DNA from: Chromera velia | Lineage: Eukaryota > Sar > Chromeraceae | Length of the DNA: 22,500 nt | Reading direction: 5' to 3' | Assembly: GCA_018398765.1 (NCBI GenBank) | Contig: JAHBMJ010001158.1 | Coordinates: 1 to 22,500 of the forward strand | Shown: in pieces, positions 8,190 to 17,085 of the stretch | Position numbering within the stretch: position 1 is the stretch's first letter | Layout: the number at the start of each line of letters is the position of its first letter | Notes under the pieces: model-generated | Told to the model about the DNA's origin: nothing | What the model saw: the letters and a program-made list of their open reading frames with translations, nothing else | Databases searched by the model: none | Translations under genes and position numbers: made by a program

Positions 8190-8823
8190 AGAATTAAAGA
8201 AATAAGATGCAGGACGTGAACGTCTTATATCATACAGATGTTGGCCTGTCGCATTTCGATCAAAATCATATGAAAGACTTCTGAAAGACTTTCTGGAAGA
8301 CTACTATGAAATCAGATCGATCGCCAAATCGCAAGAAAGCTCCATGCTCCTGACATCGATCGAGTCTGTCACTAGGGATCAACCTGAACCACTCTAGCGA
8401 CATCAAGCCCTGAAGACCCTTGAACCTCTGCAAGCACTCACCAGCGCCAACCCCTCTAAGTAGATCTGAACACTAGTCAAGGAAAAATAACCGTTCTTCT
8501 CTACTATTAAAACACGTTTTTAAGTTTAAAAAACTGGGTTTTCAATTTTTGGGGGGGGGTTGCATACCGCTGTGCTGGAAGGTGGGGGGGGGGGACCCGG
8601 AGGGTTTGTGTGCCACTGACACTCAAATGAATTTTTACATGTCCTCTAACTATAAGTGATATGCACTCGTCAATCTTAGACCTAGTCTTAGACTGATGAG
8701 CACTAGGACGAGCATTTCTAGCTATGCTACCTTCTAGGTATATAGAAGGTAATAGCTTGAATAGGATTATCAATAATTCGAACTACAATTCAAAATTATT
8801 CAGAAAAACATATAGCTATAACA
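8190..8823. other. No gene recognised; G runs and two inverted repeats
   Basis: Holds G runs at 8551-8559 and 8584-8594. An imperfect inverted repeat is formed by GATATGC+TCGTC (8658-8671, AC bulge) against GACGAGCATTTC (8707-8718). Immediately after it is a hairpin AGCTAT..TACCTTCT (8720-8735, GC bulge) against AGAAGGTAATAGCT (8744-8757). No coding frame of note. A repeat element of unknown type is possible. Confidence 0.5.
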
Positions 8824-9076
8824 CTCGCTGGTACACTGTACTGTTAGGAGTAACTACCGGCCCTTCTTAGAAAGCTTTTGGTTACCATCAAATTGGTAAC
8901 CAAAACTTGGTAACTTGAGGGGGTTGAGGAGATTACCACTATCGCGGTAATCTGGCTGTATCTGCCCACAAATATGTTGCATCGAGATCTAATATAGGAG
9001 AAACGCATCTTTAAAAACTGTGTACTCAGCAACTAAACTAAGTTGGTTACTCCTAACAATACAATGTACTCGCTGG
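8824..9076. mobile_element. MITE: 237 bp, 23-bp TIRs, 8-bp target-site duplication
   Basis: The element spans 8832-9068. Its left end starts TACACTGTACTGTTAGGAG. The reverse complement of its right end starts TACATTGTATTGTTAGGAG. The first 23 bases agree at 21, and both differences are C/T transitions. Identical CTCGCTGG lies directly outside each end (8824-8831 and 9069-9076). Inside are two perfect hairpins: TTTTGGTTACCA/TGGTAACCAAAA (8876-8905) and AGATTACC/GGTAATCT (8930-8953). It has no ORF, so it is non-autonomous. An 8-bp duplication is typical of hAT, P and some Mutator-like elements. The termini do not fit the usual hAT consensus well, so I leave the superfamily open. Confidence 0.88.
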
Positions 9077-10090
9077 CATCTAAGCCAACACTAGGGTCAA
9101 CATTAGCTAATATACTTGATAATAATTATGCACACTTTTCACTAATGCTTAGTCTTGATGAAAGGATTCGGATCCCCCAAGAAAGAAAGTGACTCTGAAA
9201 GTCTGCTTCAACTCGCGCAACTGCAATCTCACAGGCCGGGTTTTCTTTCTTCTTTGACATGCCGACAGTGGCGAGCCGCGGTGTAACTTTCTGCTTATTA
9301 ATCTAGGTACTTTGTTTGAAGGATTTAGTATAGTCGGGTTTTTGAAAACGTCGTGTTTGTGTTATGTTTTGTGTTGGTGACAGTCCGCGCCTGTGAGGGG
9401 CATACCGGGATGACCAAACAACCAAGCCTACCGGGATTTCTGAGACTTCTCACGGCACAAAATTGAAGACGAATCCTTTCTTCATTCATTTATTCCTCCT
9501 CTGTCTCGACCTGCACCCAAACGAACTTAAGAGGGAAGGAAGACGCTTCCTGTCTCAAAAACGTACGAGAAGACAATGCCGCAACCGACCCATGATTCTT
9601 TCGCAATGTCTTTCTTTTTTTGGCAACAATCTAAGAAGCTTCTCTCTCTTGTTTCCTTGTTGGAGATGAAGACGGATTCTCTTTTCAAATCTTTTTTCTG
9701 TTTGGGGGATGAATTCGATTCCCCCGTTCTTTCTTTCCATCAACTTTCGCAACAATTAAGGAAAAAAGAAAGAAAGAAGCCAGTGAGTCCGGAGGGGCGA
9801 TGTGAGTGTCACAATACTGAGAGGATATGATTTCTATTTGCGTTGGTGCTCAATGATTTGTTGTGTGTGTTGTGGACACTCATGTATGCACACAGGATGG
9901 ATACGCCTGCTGCCTGGTTCCAGTTATAGGAAAACAGACAATTCTTACGAAGACGTACATGAATTTACAGGTGATATCGGAGACGCACAGAAAAGGAGGG
10001 GGATGAGGCGGAAGGAAGTCTTAGACACAAACAGACATGAACAAGACATACACCGGAGGAAGATGCGAGCAAAGCAGACACGGACGTCAC
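9077..10090. other. No gene recognised
   Basis: Mixed-composition DNA. Short + strand frames (9463-9669, 9576-9830, 9802-10098) overlap one another and have no recognisable domains. A GGGGGA/TCCCCC hairpin sits at 9704-9725 and a TACCGGGAT direct repeat at about 9404 and 9429. Nothing supports a gene. Confidence 0.5.
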
Positions 10091-10707
10091 GCAGATAGAT
10101 AAGGGGGGCGGAGGAGAATGAGAGACACGAACACGCTCATAAAGGGGAACACAGGACAAACGCAGATAGATGAGGGGGGAGGAGGAGAATGAGAAACACG
10201 AATACGCTCATAGAGGGGAACACAGGACAAACGCAGATAGACGAGGGGGGAGGAGGAGAATAAGAGACACGAACACGCTTATAGAGGGGAACACAGGACA
10301 AACGCAGATAGATGAGGGGGGAGGAGGAGAATGAGAGACACGAACATGCTCATAGAGGGGAACACAGGACAAACGCAGATAGATGAGGGGGGAGGAGGAG
10401 AATGAGAGATACGAACATGCTCATAGAGGGGAACACAGGATAAACGCAGATAGACGAGGGGGGAGGAGGAGAATGAGAGACACGAACACGCTCATAGAGG
10501 GGAACACAGGACAAACGCAGATAGATGAGGGGGGAAGAGGAGAATGAGAGACACGAACACGCTCAATCACGCTCATAGAGGGGAACACAGGACAAACGCA
10601 GATAGATGAGGGGGGAGGAGGAGAATGAGAGACACGAACACGCTCATAAAGGGGAACACAGGACAAACGCAGATAGATGAGGGGGGAGGAGGAGAATGAG
10701 AGACACA
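10091..10707. repeat. 71-bp minisatellite, about 8.5 head-to-tail copies
   Basis: Units begin with GCAGATAGAT at 10091, 10162, 10233, 10304, 10375, 10446, 10517, 10598 and 10669. Every spacing is 71 bp except 81 bp for the seventh unit, where a 10-bp ACGCTCA-type duplication lies near 10557-10572. Each unit holds a G6 run, a GGAGGAGAATGAGA block and a GGGGAACACAGGACAAACGC block. Copies differ at only a few positions, mostly transitions. The unit length is not a multiple of three and the copies read in all frames, so it is not a coding repeat. There are no unique spacers, so it is not a CRISPR array. Confidence 0.97.
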
Positions 10708-11108
10708 CATACGCACACACAGAGGAGAGAAACACAGTCACCCTATGCGCCAAGAGAAAGAGACGCAAACATGGGCATGTGTAAGTGGCAAGGAGAGAGG
10801 GGAGCAAAAGTAGGTTCACTACAGATTCTCCCAGAATTCTTATCTCCTCTGTTCAGATCGATGGAAGAAAGAGTGGGTGCAGGAAGGCACCAAGTTGAGA
10901 AATTTCAAAAGATCGGATATCAGTGTGGTACAGGAAACGGAAAGAAAGGAAGGAAAGAAGGAATCAGAGTTCAAGCCGTGTTTGCTGGATTTGATGCTTC
11001 AATTGAACCGCTGCCCCCCCCTCAGGACCCGTTTAGGAGATAAGACCAGACAGACAGACAGACCGGGAGGCCTCTCCCAATTTGGGGCTAAGCCAGCCAG
11101 CCTGTTTC
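10708..11108. other. No gene recognised
   Basis: Purine-rich DNA continuing from the minisatellite, with a GACA run (about 11047-11065). Short frames lack any recognisable content. Confidence 0.5.
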
Positions 11109-11178
11109 TTCCTTCCTTCTCTCTCCTCTCTCTCTCTCTCTCCCTCTCACTCACTCTCTCTCTCTCACACATACACAC
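11109..11178. repeat. (TC)n pyrimidine microsatellite
   Basis: TTCC then TCTCTC runs over about 70 bp ending in CACACATACACA. Confidence 0.9.
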
Positions 11179-11520
11179 ATAGAGAGGGGATGAATGAATA
11201 CATGAACATACAAAAAAAACATATAAAAGGGGTAGGAAAAGGGAGAAAGCAGGAAAGTGCGACAGCGAAAGACGAAGAAAAAAATGCAAAGAGATTCTGG
11301 CACAGGAAAGAGAACAAACAAAAAAAAAGAACGGACAACGGAACTTTACAGAAGAATGACCGGCCCGGCTTCCAGAAGCCTCAAAGCCCTGACGTTCCTC
11401 GCCGGTCTTCTCATCTCTTTTAGACCTTTCTGTCTGTTTGGTGCCCTCATCTCCACCGAGCATTCCTTCTTTTCGTTTTCACTTTTTTGTTTTTTATAGG
11501 TCTTTGAAGAGACGAGTTTT

Positions 11521-11585
11521 TCTTCTTCTTCTTCTTCTTCTTCCATTTGTGCTTTTCCCTTCATCTTCTTCTCCCAGCACCTTCC

Positions 11586-11616
<31 letters not shown>

Positions 11617-11617
11617 T
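11521..11617. repeat. (TTC)n and (TTTC)n microsatellites
   Basis: TTC repeats at 11521-11543 and TTTC repeats at about 11586-11617, with C/T-rich DNA between them. Confidence 0.9.
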
Positions 11618-11718
11618 TGATGAATAGTCATGCAGAAAGTTTCTTTCCAAAAAAAGGAGGCGACACCATGCAGCTGCACCCCATGCGGGCACGAGCCGGA
11701 GAAGATAATTCAGTCTCC

Positions 11719-11936
11719 TCCCTTCCTTCCTTCCTTCCTTACTTCGTTACTGTGCGAATGCCACTGCATTCACAACACAGGTCACGAGCCGTTATGGAGA
11801 GAGAGACAAAAGAGGAAAGAGAGAGAGAGAGGTCTCCTTCCTTCCTTACTTCATTACTATGTGAATGCCACTCCACTCACTACACAGGTCACGAGCCGTT
11901 GTGGAGAGAGAGACCAAAGAGGAAAGGAGAGAGAGG
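11719..11936. repeat. 107-bp tandem duplication, two copies
   Basis: Copy 1 (about 11719-11825) and copy 2 (about 11831-11936) share a TTCC run, TTACTTC.TTACT, GAATGCCACT, ACACAGGTCACGAGCCGTT and GTGGAGAGAGAGAC-like blocks in order. The ACTTC anchors are 107 bp apart (11741 and 11848). Differences are mostly transitions. Confidence 0.85.
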
Positions 11937-11952
11937 AAAGAGACCTCAGATC

Positions 11953-12040
11953 AGAAGGAAGGACGGAAGAATAAATGAATGAATAAAAGAAAGGAAGGAA
12001 AGAAGGAAGAAAGAAAGAAAAGAAAGAAAGAAAGAAAGAA

Positions 12041-12071
<31 letters not shown>

Positions 12072-12161
12072 GAAGGAAGAAAGGAAGGAAGGAAGGAAGG
12101 AAGGAAGAAAAAAAGAAAGAAAGAAAGGAAGGAAGGAAGGAAGGAAGGAATGAAGAAAGAA

Positions 12162-12193
<32 letters not shown>

Positions 12194-12235
12194 GACGAAG
12201 GAAGGAGGGAAGAAAGAAGGGAAGGAAGAAACAAA
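11953..12235. repeat. Compound (GAAA)n / (GGAA)n polypurine microsatellite, about 280 bp
   Basis: An almost uninterrupted purine strand built of AAGG, GAAA and GAAAA words. The frames across it on both strands (Lys/Glu/Arg and Phe/Leu/Ser) are compositional artefacts. Confidence 0.95.
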
Positions 12236-12239
12236 ATAG

Positions 12240-13570
12240 AGAAAAATGGGGAAAAAAGAAAGAAAGGGGAAACGTTGGCAAAAAGCGGTGAAGAAAAAGC
12301 CAGGGTGGTTGACAAGAAGGAAAAGAAAAAGGGAGAGGCTCTCCAGAGTCTTCAATTATTCCCCCTTACTTTCCCTCTCTACCCTTCTGCGGCCCTCTTC
12401 ATCGTTACTTACTCTTGTCGTACGAAATTTTTCGTGTTTTCTTTCTTTCTATCTTTTGTTTCTTCTTCCACTCCGACCCGCCCCCCCTTTCGATCCCACC
12501 CTGAAAGAAGGAAACACAATTGAAGCACACATGAAAAATAAATGAAGGAGACCTCGTACAGTAAGAAGAGTGCAACTTCGAAGGAGACTATTGCACGAAG
12601 GGAGGGAAGAAAAACATTTCGTCCAGTAAGAAAAATCCCAACCACAGAGGCATGCAGACTGCAATTGCCTTCTCTTGCCTCTGCTCCTCCCTTCTTCCAT
12701 CCATCCCCACCTTTTACCGGTTGCTTGCTTCTTTAATTCATCTACCTGTTTTCTCTTGTTTCGGTCTCTTTCTTGGCGCACGTCAAGAAGGAGAGCCAGC
12801 CAGGAGGCTGTCAGAAAGCAAGGCAGGCTGGCAGAGAGGCAGGTATGAAGGAAGTCCGGGAGTTTTATTTAGAATGGGATGCTTGAGGAGAAACGGAAGG
12901 AGGAGAAAAGGGAAGAAGCAGACAGAGACAGAGACAGAAATAAGGATAGAAGGAGAAGAAAGCACTAATTGAAAAAAGGAAAAAAGGGACGGGCCCGCCG
13001 CATACAAAATGACATAGATCGGTCTGTCGCGTGCGATGATTTTGTTGACTAGACTTCGGTACGAACGGCTTCTTCAAACGACAAGTCGCAGAAAAACCAG
13101 AGGAGCTACCGGGTTCTTGTTTTGTGGAATTTGCTTGAGAACCCTGTGGTAAAAACGCTTTCCTGCCTTTAAGATAAGGGAGCAAAAAAGAAGAGAGATA
13201 GCAAAAATGAGAGGCGGAAGAAAGAAAGAAAGACTGACATGACAGACAAGCGGAAGCAAAGACGAAGAAAGGGAAGCGATAGGCAGCAGACAATTTAGAC
13301 CTGAGATCCTTTTCGAAGTGGTCACCGCACGGTCTAGAGAAGTTAACTCTTTCTGTGCTGTCTGTCTGTGTGGGCAGGGAGAGGCATTCGAACAGAGAGC
13401 GATCGTTACATAAGATGAAGGCGAGTCGTTCATGGTCCACTGTCAATCCTCCTGCGACTCTTCCCCCCCCCTCCATAATCTTCCCTACCATCCTAAAAAA
13501 CTTCAGTCGCATCTATAATTGTCATTTCAACTCTCCTTCGTTCGTTCATGAGAATGTGCTTCTCTGTTCT
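12240..13570. other. No supported gene; simple-sequence-flanked DNA
   Basis: A - strand frame at 12865-13512 stays open for 215 codons but is Phe/Leu/Ser-rich with no recognisable domain, so I do not call it. The + strand has only short, composition-driven frames. There are C8 and similar runs at 12481 and 13465. Confidence 0.5.
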
Positions 13571-13576
13571 TGTCAC

Positions 13577-14146
13577 TCACCATGACTCCTCATACGGAGG
13601 GGGCTTCACCCTCTCGTTATTCATTTCAATATGCATCCTGTCTCCCTTCGAGGCATACGGAGGGGAAGGTCGGTATGGCGCGGGGGGTTCATGTTCTTCT
13701 CCTCTTTGTAGGGTGTCTGTGGCTGTCCCGAAGAGCCCACGTCTCTCTGAACCAGCGGAGCACCCTGGAAAGGAGGAAGAGGAAGCCTCCCCATCCTCCC
13801 CAGAGGGAGAACCCGAACCACCAGAACACCCATTGGAGACGGCAAACTTTCTATCTTGAGGAGTCCCTCCGCCCGATTTCTCTGAACTCCTCTCCCCCTC
13901 CTGACCGGGATCTGAGGCAGATAAGGCAGAAGATTCCTCCTGCCCTGAAATTCCGAATCTATCAGTTCTTGAACTTCCACCTGACCAACCTTCAGTCTCT
14001 CTTCCTCGTCTTTCCATTCCCCCCCGAATCCCCGCAGCTTCTCCCTCAGATACAGAAACGCTCTCTTCACCAGACCCATTCTCACGGGACGACCCGTGAG
14101 AGGGCGTTGGGGTTCTGCTTAGGTTCAGAAGAGAAGCTCTACCCAA
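13577..14146 (-). CDS. Ser/Gly/Glu-rich reading frame ending in a PPxY motif, possible terminal exon
   Basis: 189 codons open on the - strand, ending in TGA at 13577. The first codon of the open stretch is TTG, and the first Met is at about residue 44, so this is better read as an exon than a whole gene. A candidate 3' splice site (CTAAGCAG on the - strand, near 14118) lies inside it. The protein is dominated by Ser, Gly, Glu and Arg (low complexity) and ends in a Pro/Tyr-rich tail with SPPYAS and KPPPYEES. PPxY motifs bind WW domains, which is known for the motif and only inferred here. A longer + strand frame (13570-14268) overlaps it. I prefer the - strand because its composition and PPxYEE ending resemble the exon at 17086-18099. 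It may be a separate gene or a shadow. Confidence 0.35.
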   Translation of the reverse strand: MGRASLLNLSRTPTPSHGSSRENGSGEESVSVSEGEAAGIRGGMERRGRETEGWSGGSSRTDRFGISGQEESSALSASDPGQEGERSSEKSGGGTPQDRKFAVSNGCSGGSGSPSGEDGEASSSSFPGCSAGSERRGLFGTATDTLQRGEEHEPPAPYRPSPPYASKGDRMHIEMNNERVKPPPYEESW

Positions 14147-14196
14147 GCTCCTGTGCTGTCTGCTTCCAGATGGTCCCCCTTCCCCCCTATTTTCAA

Positions 14197-14230
14197 CTCA
14201 AGTTCTCAGCTCAGCTCAAGTTCTCAGCTC
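14197..14230. repeat. Tandem pair of CTCAAGTTCTCAGCTC
   Basis: Two near-identical ~17-bp units in succession, followed by further AGCTCAG words. Minor local duplication. Confidence 0.7.
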
Positions 14231-14269
14231 TGGTGAGATCAGCTCAGACTCGGCTCGAGAGGCCCTAAG

Positions 14270-15773
14270 AATCATGGAGAATCGAGGCTGAGATCGTACG
14301 TTTCGCATAACATTTTTTTTATTCTCCACCAACTCGGTTCGCCTCATTTTTTTATGTGCGCAACATAACGAGAGAAATAGAGGGAAGACTTAGTGCTCCT
14401 CAAGCAACTAGCACAGAGCCGCGAGCCTCGGCCGTTTTATCAGGGTTTTAACTAGAGTTTCAATATGTTTTAATCGCGGTTTTAATTACTTCGCGCTTAT
14501 TTGCCCCTCAAGTCACTCACTGTAACTCGATTGCAGTACTATAGGCAAACAAAGAAAACCCAAATCCTGACAAAAGACCATATCAAAGGTTGACGACTAT
14601 TAACAGCTAAACTAGGCTGAACTCTCAGTAATGAAGCTTGAGAGGTAGTAATCATAGGTATTACAAATCCTTTCCTCCTATTTAAAAAAAAAAGAGTATA
14701 TTAGTAATGCCAGTCTAGGATAAACGATCCAGAGACGAAATAGTATGAGATTGTATGATAAAACTAGATAACAAAATTGCATGAGAGAAGAGCAAAAGCG
14801 GCAGAGAATGCAGGAGCCTTAGTAACCGAAAAGGCTTACTACACCCTAGTACTATACCTACATATTAGGAAGGTAGTAGGAGGAATGAGAAATGGGAGAG
14901 AAAAGAAGCAATCGGACAGTTACCTAGAAAATAACTTCGGAATCTGATAAGCTTAGCCTAGCCGATAAACTTACTAAGGAGAAACCTAGAGAGAAACTTT
15001 GATAGACAAGAGAGAGGCAAAGACTTAGTCTACTATAAGTTGAAGTCACATTCTGTAATAGGCAGGGAGGGAACAGAGATGACCGTCCTAACAGGCACAT
15101 TTACGGATACGGCTTCCAATCAAGAAGGTCTACCACTTAAGTCATTCTCAGGCCCACCAAGCAGGAAAGGGCTAGGAGAAGGGTTGTGCACAAAATAGCA
15201 GATTTTGAAGAAAGGGGACAGAAAAGAACGCGAGAGGCACAGTCACCAAGGTAGGAATATAACTCTTCATCCAAAGGCAACGTTTGATGGGAACAAGTGA
15301 GAAAAGTTAATTTAGAAAGTGAATTTGGTACAAAGAGCAACAAGAAAAAGAAAACACGTAGGGGGGAAAGAAAGTAAGCAGTCAGAGTAGATAAAGAGGG
15401 AAACATGTGTTTATAGAAAGCAAGTAAGGAAAGAGGGCCCAAAGTCTTAGAGGAGCCGCTCAAGAGTGAAATAAAAACAGAGAGCACAGGTGTTCATAAA
15501 TGAAGACATGCTTATATTAGCTGAGGACAGACTTCTCTATTTATCCATTCATCTCTGATTTAAAATTTTTTTTGTGCGTCTGACACTCTAACATCGTCTG
15601 ACATGGTATGAAGAGAAAACAGGTTTTTCTAACTTATGTATCATACATAATCATACATGATGAATGATGGGTACACGTCTTGTAATGTCTTACAGCAACT
15701 TTTGCTATAAATATGAGATATACGAGGAGAAATATAGAAGATATAAATAAAAGACATAAATACGACTCTCGGA
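14270..15773. other. No gene recognised; AT-rich intergenic or repeat DNA
   Basis: AT-rich sequence with T8/A10 runs and TAGTAGG/CTACTA-like words around 14640-14890. A 116-codon - strand frame at 15137-15487 is Leu/Phe/Ser-rich with no domain and is not called. Confidence 0.5.
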
Positions 15774-16490
15774 AAAATGCTGGTATTGAATTGAAGTATA
15801 CCGAGCTGACAGACGTTCCAAGTCAAGTTTAAATTCGATCACGATTATAATGTCATATTCTCTAAATTTTTTCTTTAATTATCTTAATTTAATTTAATTT
15901 GACTATGACTATGACGCGCTATCGTCATTCATATTCAGAGCTATAGCTGGATAATTTAATTTAATCCAATTCAATTTAACTAGCAATCTAGCTAGCAATT
16001 CGATGAGTAAGAAATCCTAGGCTCCGCACTATATTTAAAAAAAAAATAAAAGAAGAGAAAAAGTTTTTTTTTATAGATTTTTTTTTATCATGACATTCAA
16101 TAGGCAAACAATTGTTGTTCAAGTGTTGCAAGAGTGTTGCACGGGGTGTTGCATTGAAAACCATATACTTTTTAGTTGATAAATAAAATAAAAAAAGATT
16201 AGAAACTTTTAAGTTCTTTTTTTTTCTTTTTTTAAATTTATGGAGTGCAGAGCCTAGGAGAAATCCTGGTATTGAATTGAAGTACCAAACTGACAGACGT
16301 TTCACAGTCATAATGTCATGATCTCTAAATTTTTTTTTAACCGCTTGATCCATGAATTCAATTTAATTTAACTATGATATACTATGACTATGACACGCCA
16401 TCGTCATCCATATATCCAAAACTACTAGTAGCTGGATAATTTAATTCATGTAATTCAATTAAACTAGCAATTCAATGAGTGCCTAAGCGC
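15774..16490. repeat. Two ~230-bp direct repeats flanking a 245-bp TIR element
   Basis: Copy 1 (about 15774-16010) and copy 2 (about 16260-16485) share, in order, TGGTATTGAATTGAAGTA, CTGACAGACGTT, ATAATGTCAT, TCTCTAAATTTTTT, ACTATGACTATGAC.CG, ATCGTCATYCATAT, AGCTGGATAATTTAAT and GCAATTCRATGAGT. The offset is 486 bp at the left and 472 bp at the right. The interior is almost exactly the TIR element at 16015-16259. Terminal direct repeats around a short noncoding core recall a TRIM, but I see no convincing TG...CA ends or primer site, so a tandem duplication with a later insertion is equally possible. Confidence 0.8.
16011..16263. mobile_element. MITE-like element, 245 bp, 16-bp TIRs, possible GAAA target duplication
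   Basis: The left end TCCTAGGCTCCGCACT (16015-16030) and the reverse complement of 16244-16259 differ at one base. Both continue inward into T/A-rich homopolymer blocks. GAAA lies immediately outside both ends (16011-16014 and 16260-16263). No ORF. Inside is a triplet of GTGTTGCA words (16122-16153). A 4-bp AT-rich duplication is weak evidence alone, and the element's placement between two direct repeats is noted separately. Confidence 0.6.
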
Positions 16491-16518
16491 CTATCATTAG
16501 ATAGTACTAGAAGTCCCC

Positions 16519-16881
16519 CCCTGTAAAGACCTAGGAATTTAGACAGGAATTTAGAAGAATTTAGACAGGAATTTAGAGGAGTTTAGCTAGGAATCTAAAG
16601 GAATTTAAAGAGAGGATTTTAGAGGAATTTAGCAATTTTTGGAGGTCGATTTCTCATGAACCATGATGAGTTAGAATTGATATTAACGGTGCTTATAGAG
16701 CTTTATTAGGTCTATAAGCATATGAGAAATCGACTTCCAAAGTTTAGGAATTTAGAGCTCTAAATTCCTTTAGATTCCTGTCTAAATTCCTCTAAAATCA
16801 TCTAAATTCCTGTCTAGATTCCTCTAAATTCCTGTCTAAATTCCTCTCAATTCCTGTCTAAATTCCTAAGTCTTTGCAGGG
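16519..16881. mobile_element. Foldback element: 363-bp nested inverted repeat built on a 12-bp motif
   Basis: The left end CCCTGTAAAGACCTAGGAAT and the reverse complement of the right end agree at 31 of the first 33 bases. Both arms consist largely of AGGAATTTAGA(C/G) units, so they also pair in other registers. Nested inside are TTGGAGGTCGATTTCTCAT (16639-16657) with its complement at 16722-16740 (one mismatch) and TGCTTATAGA (16690-16699) with TCTATAAGCA (16711-16720), around an 11-nt loop. A transcript would fold into a hairpin of about 170 bp. There is no ORF and no clear target duplication. GTAC occurs 11-15 bp outside the left end and 6 bp outside the right end. Confidence 0.88.
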
Positions 16882-17085
16882 CGATTTGTACCCCACTTAT
16901 TTTTTTGTGTGATCCAAAGTATTGACAACTATTAAGCACATTTGCTCATTGATATATCAAGCTATTCATTTTTTTTTTTTTTAGAATGGTGAATTCAATA
17001 TAGTATGTCTGTGCCGGACTAGGTGCCGGACTCAGGACTTTACGGAGAGAGTGACTTGTCAATTCAGGTCCGAGTCAGGTTGGTT
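16882..17085. other. AT-rich DNA downstream of the - strand gene
   Basis: T13 run at 16969-16981 and otherwise unremarkable. It would contain the 3' UTR of the gene ending at 17086. No clear AATAAA-type signal is assigned. Confidence 0.4.

Noticed and set aside
8685-8720. Hammerhead-ribozyme-like CTGATGAG...GGACGA
   Set aside because: The required GAAA is replaced by GAGC, and no proper stems I and III flank it. At most a decayed relative.
9163-9725. Imperfect inverted relation between a GGATCCCCCAAGAAAG block and TTTGGGGGATGAATTC block
   Set aside because: Short, with many mismatches and low-complexity content. Not enough to call an element.
10091-10707. Possible CRISPR array
   Set aside because: Direct tandem units with no distinct spacers, no cas genes, and a eukaryotic context. 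It is a minisatellite.
11857-12355. Several - strand frames of 111-152 codons and their + strand Lys/Glu partner
   Set aside because: Translation of the polypurine tract (Phe/Leu/Ser or Lys/Glu only). No real protein features.
12865-13512. 215-codon - strand frame
   Set aside because: Length alone is not convincing next to low-complexity DNA. No recognisable domain, and part of the frame is homopyrimidine translation.
13570-14268. 232-codon + strand frame
   Set aside because: Pro/Leu/Ser-rich complement of the - strand Ser/Gly/Glu frame, with no domain. The - strand reading resembles another exon in the window. Neither is certain.
15137-15487. 116-codon - strand hydrophobic frame
   Set aside because: Leu/Phe/Ser-rich from A/G-rich + strand composition. 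No domain, no splice or start support beyond chance.
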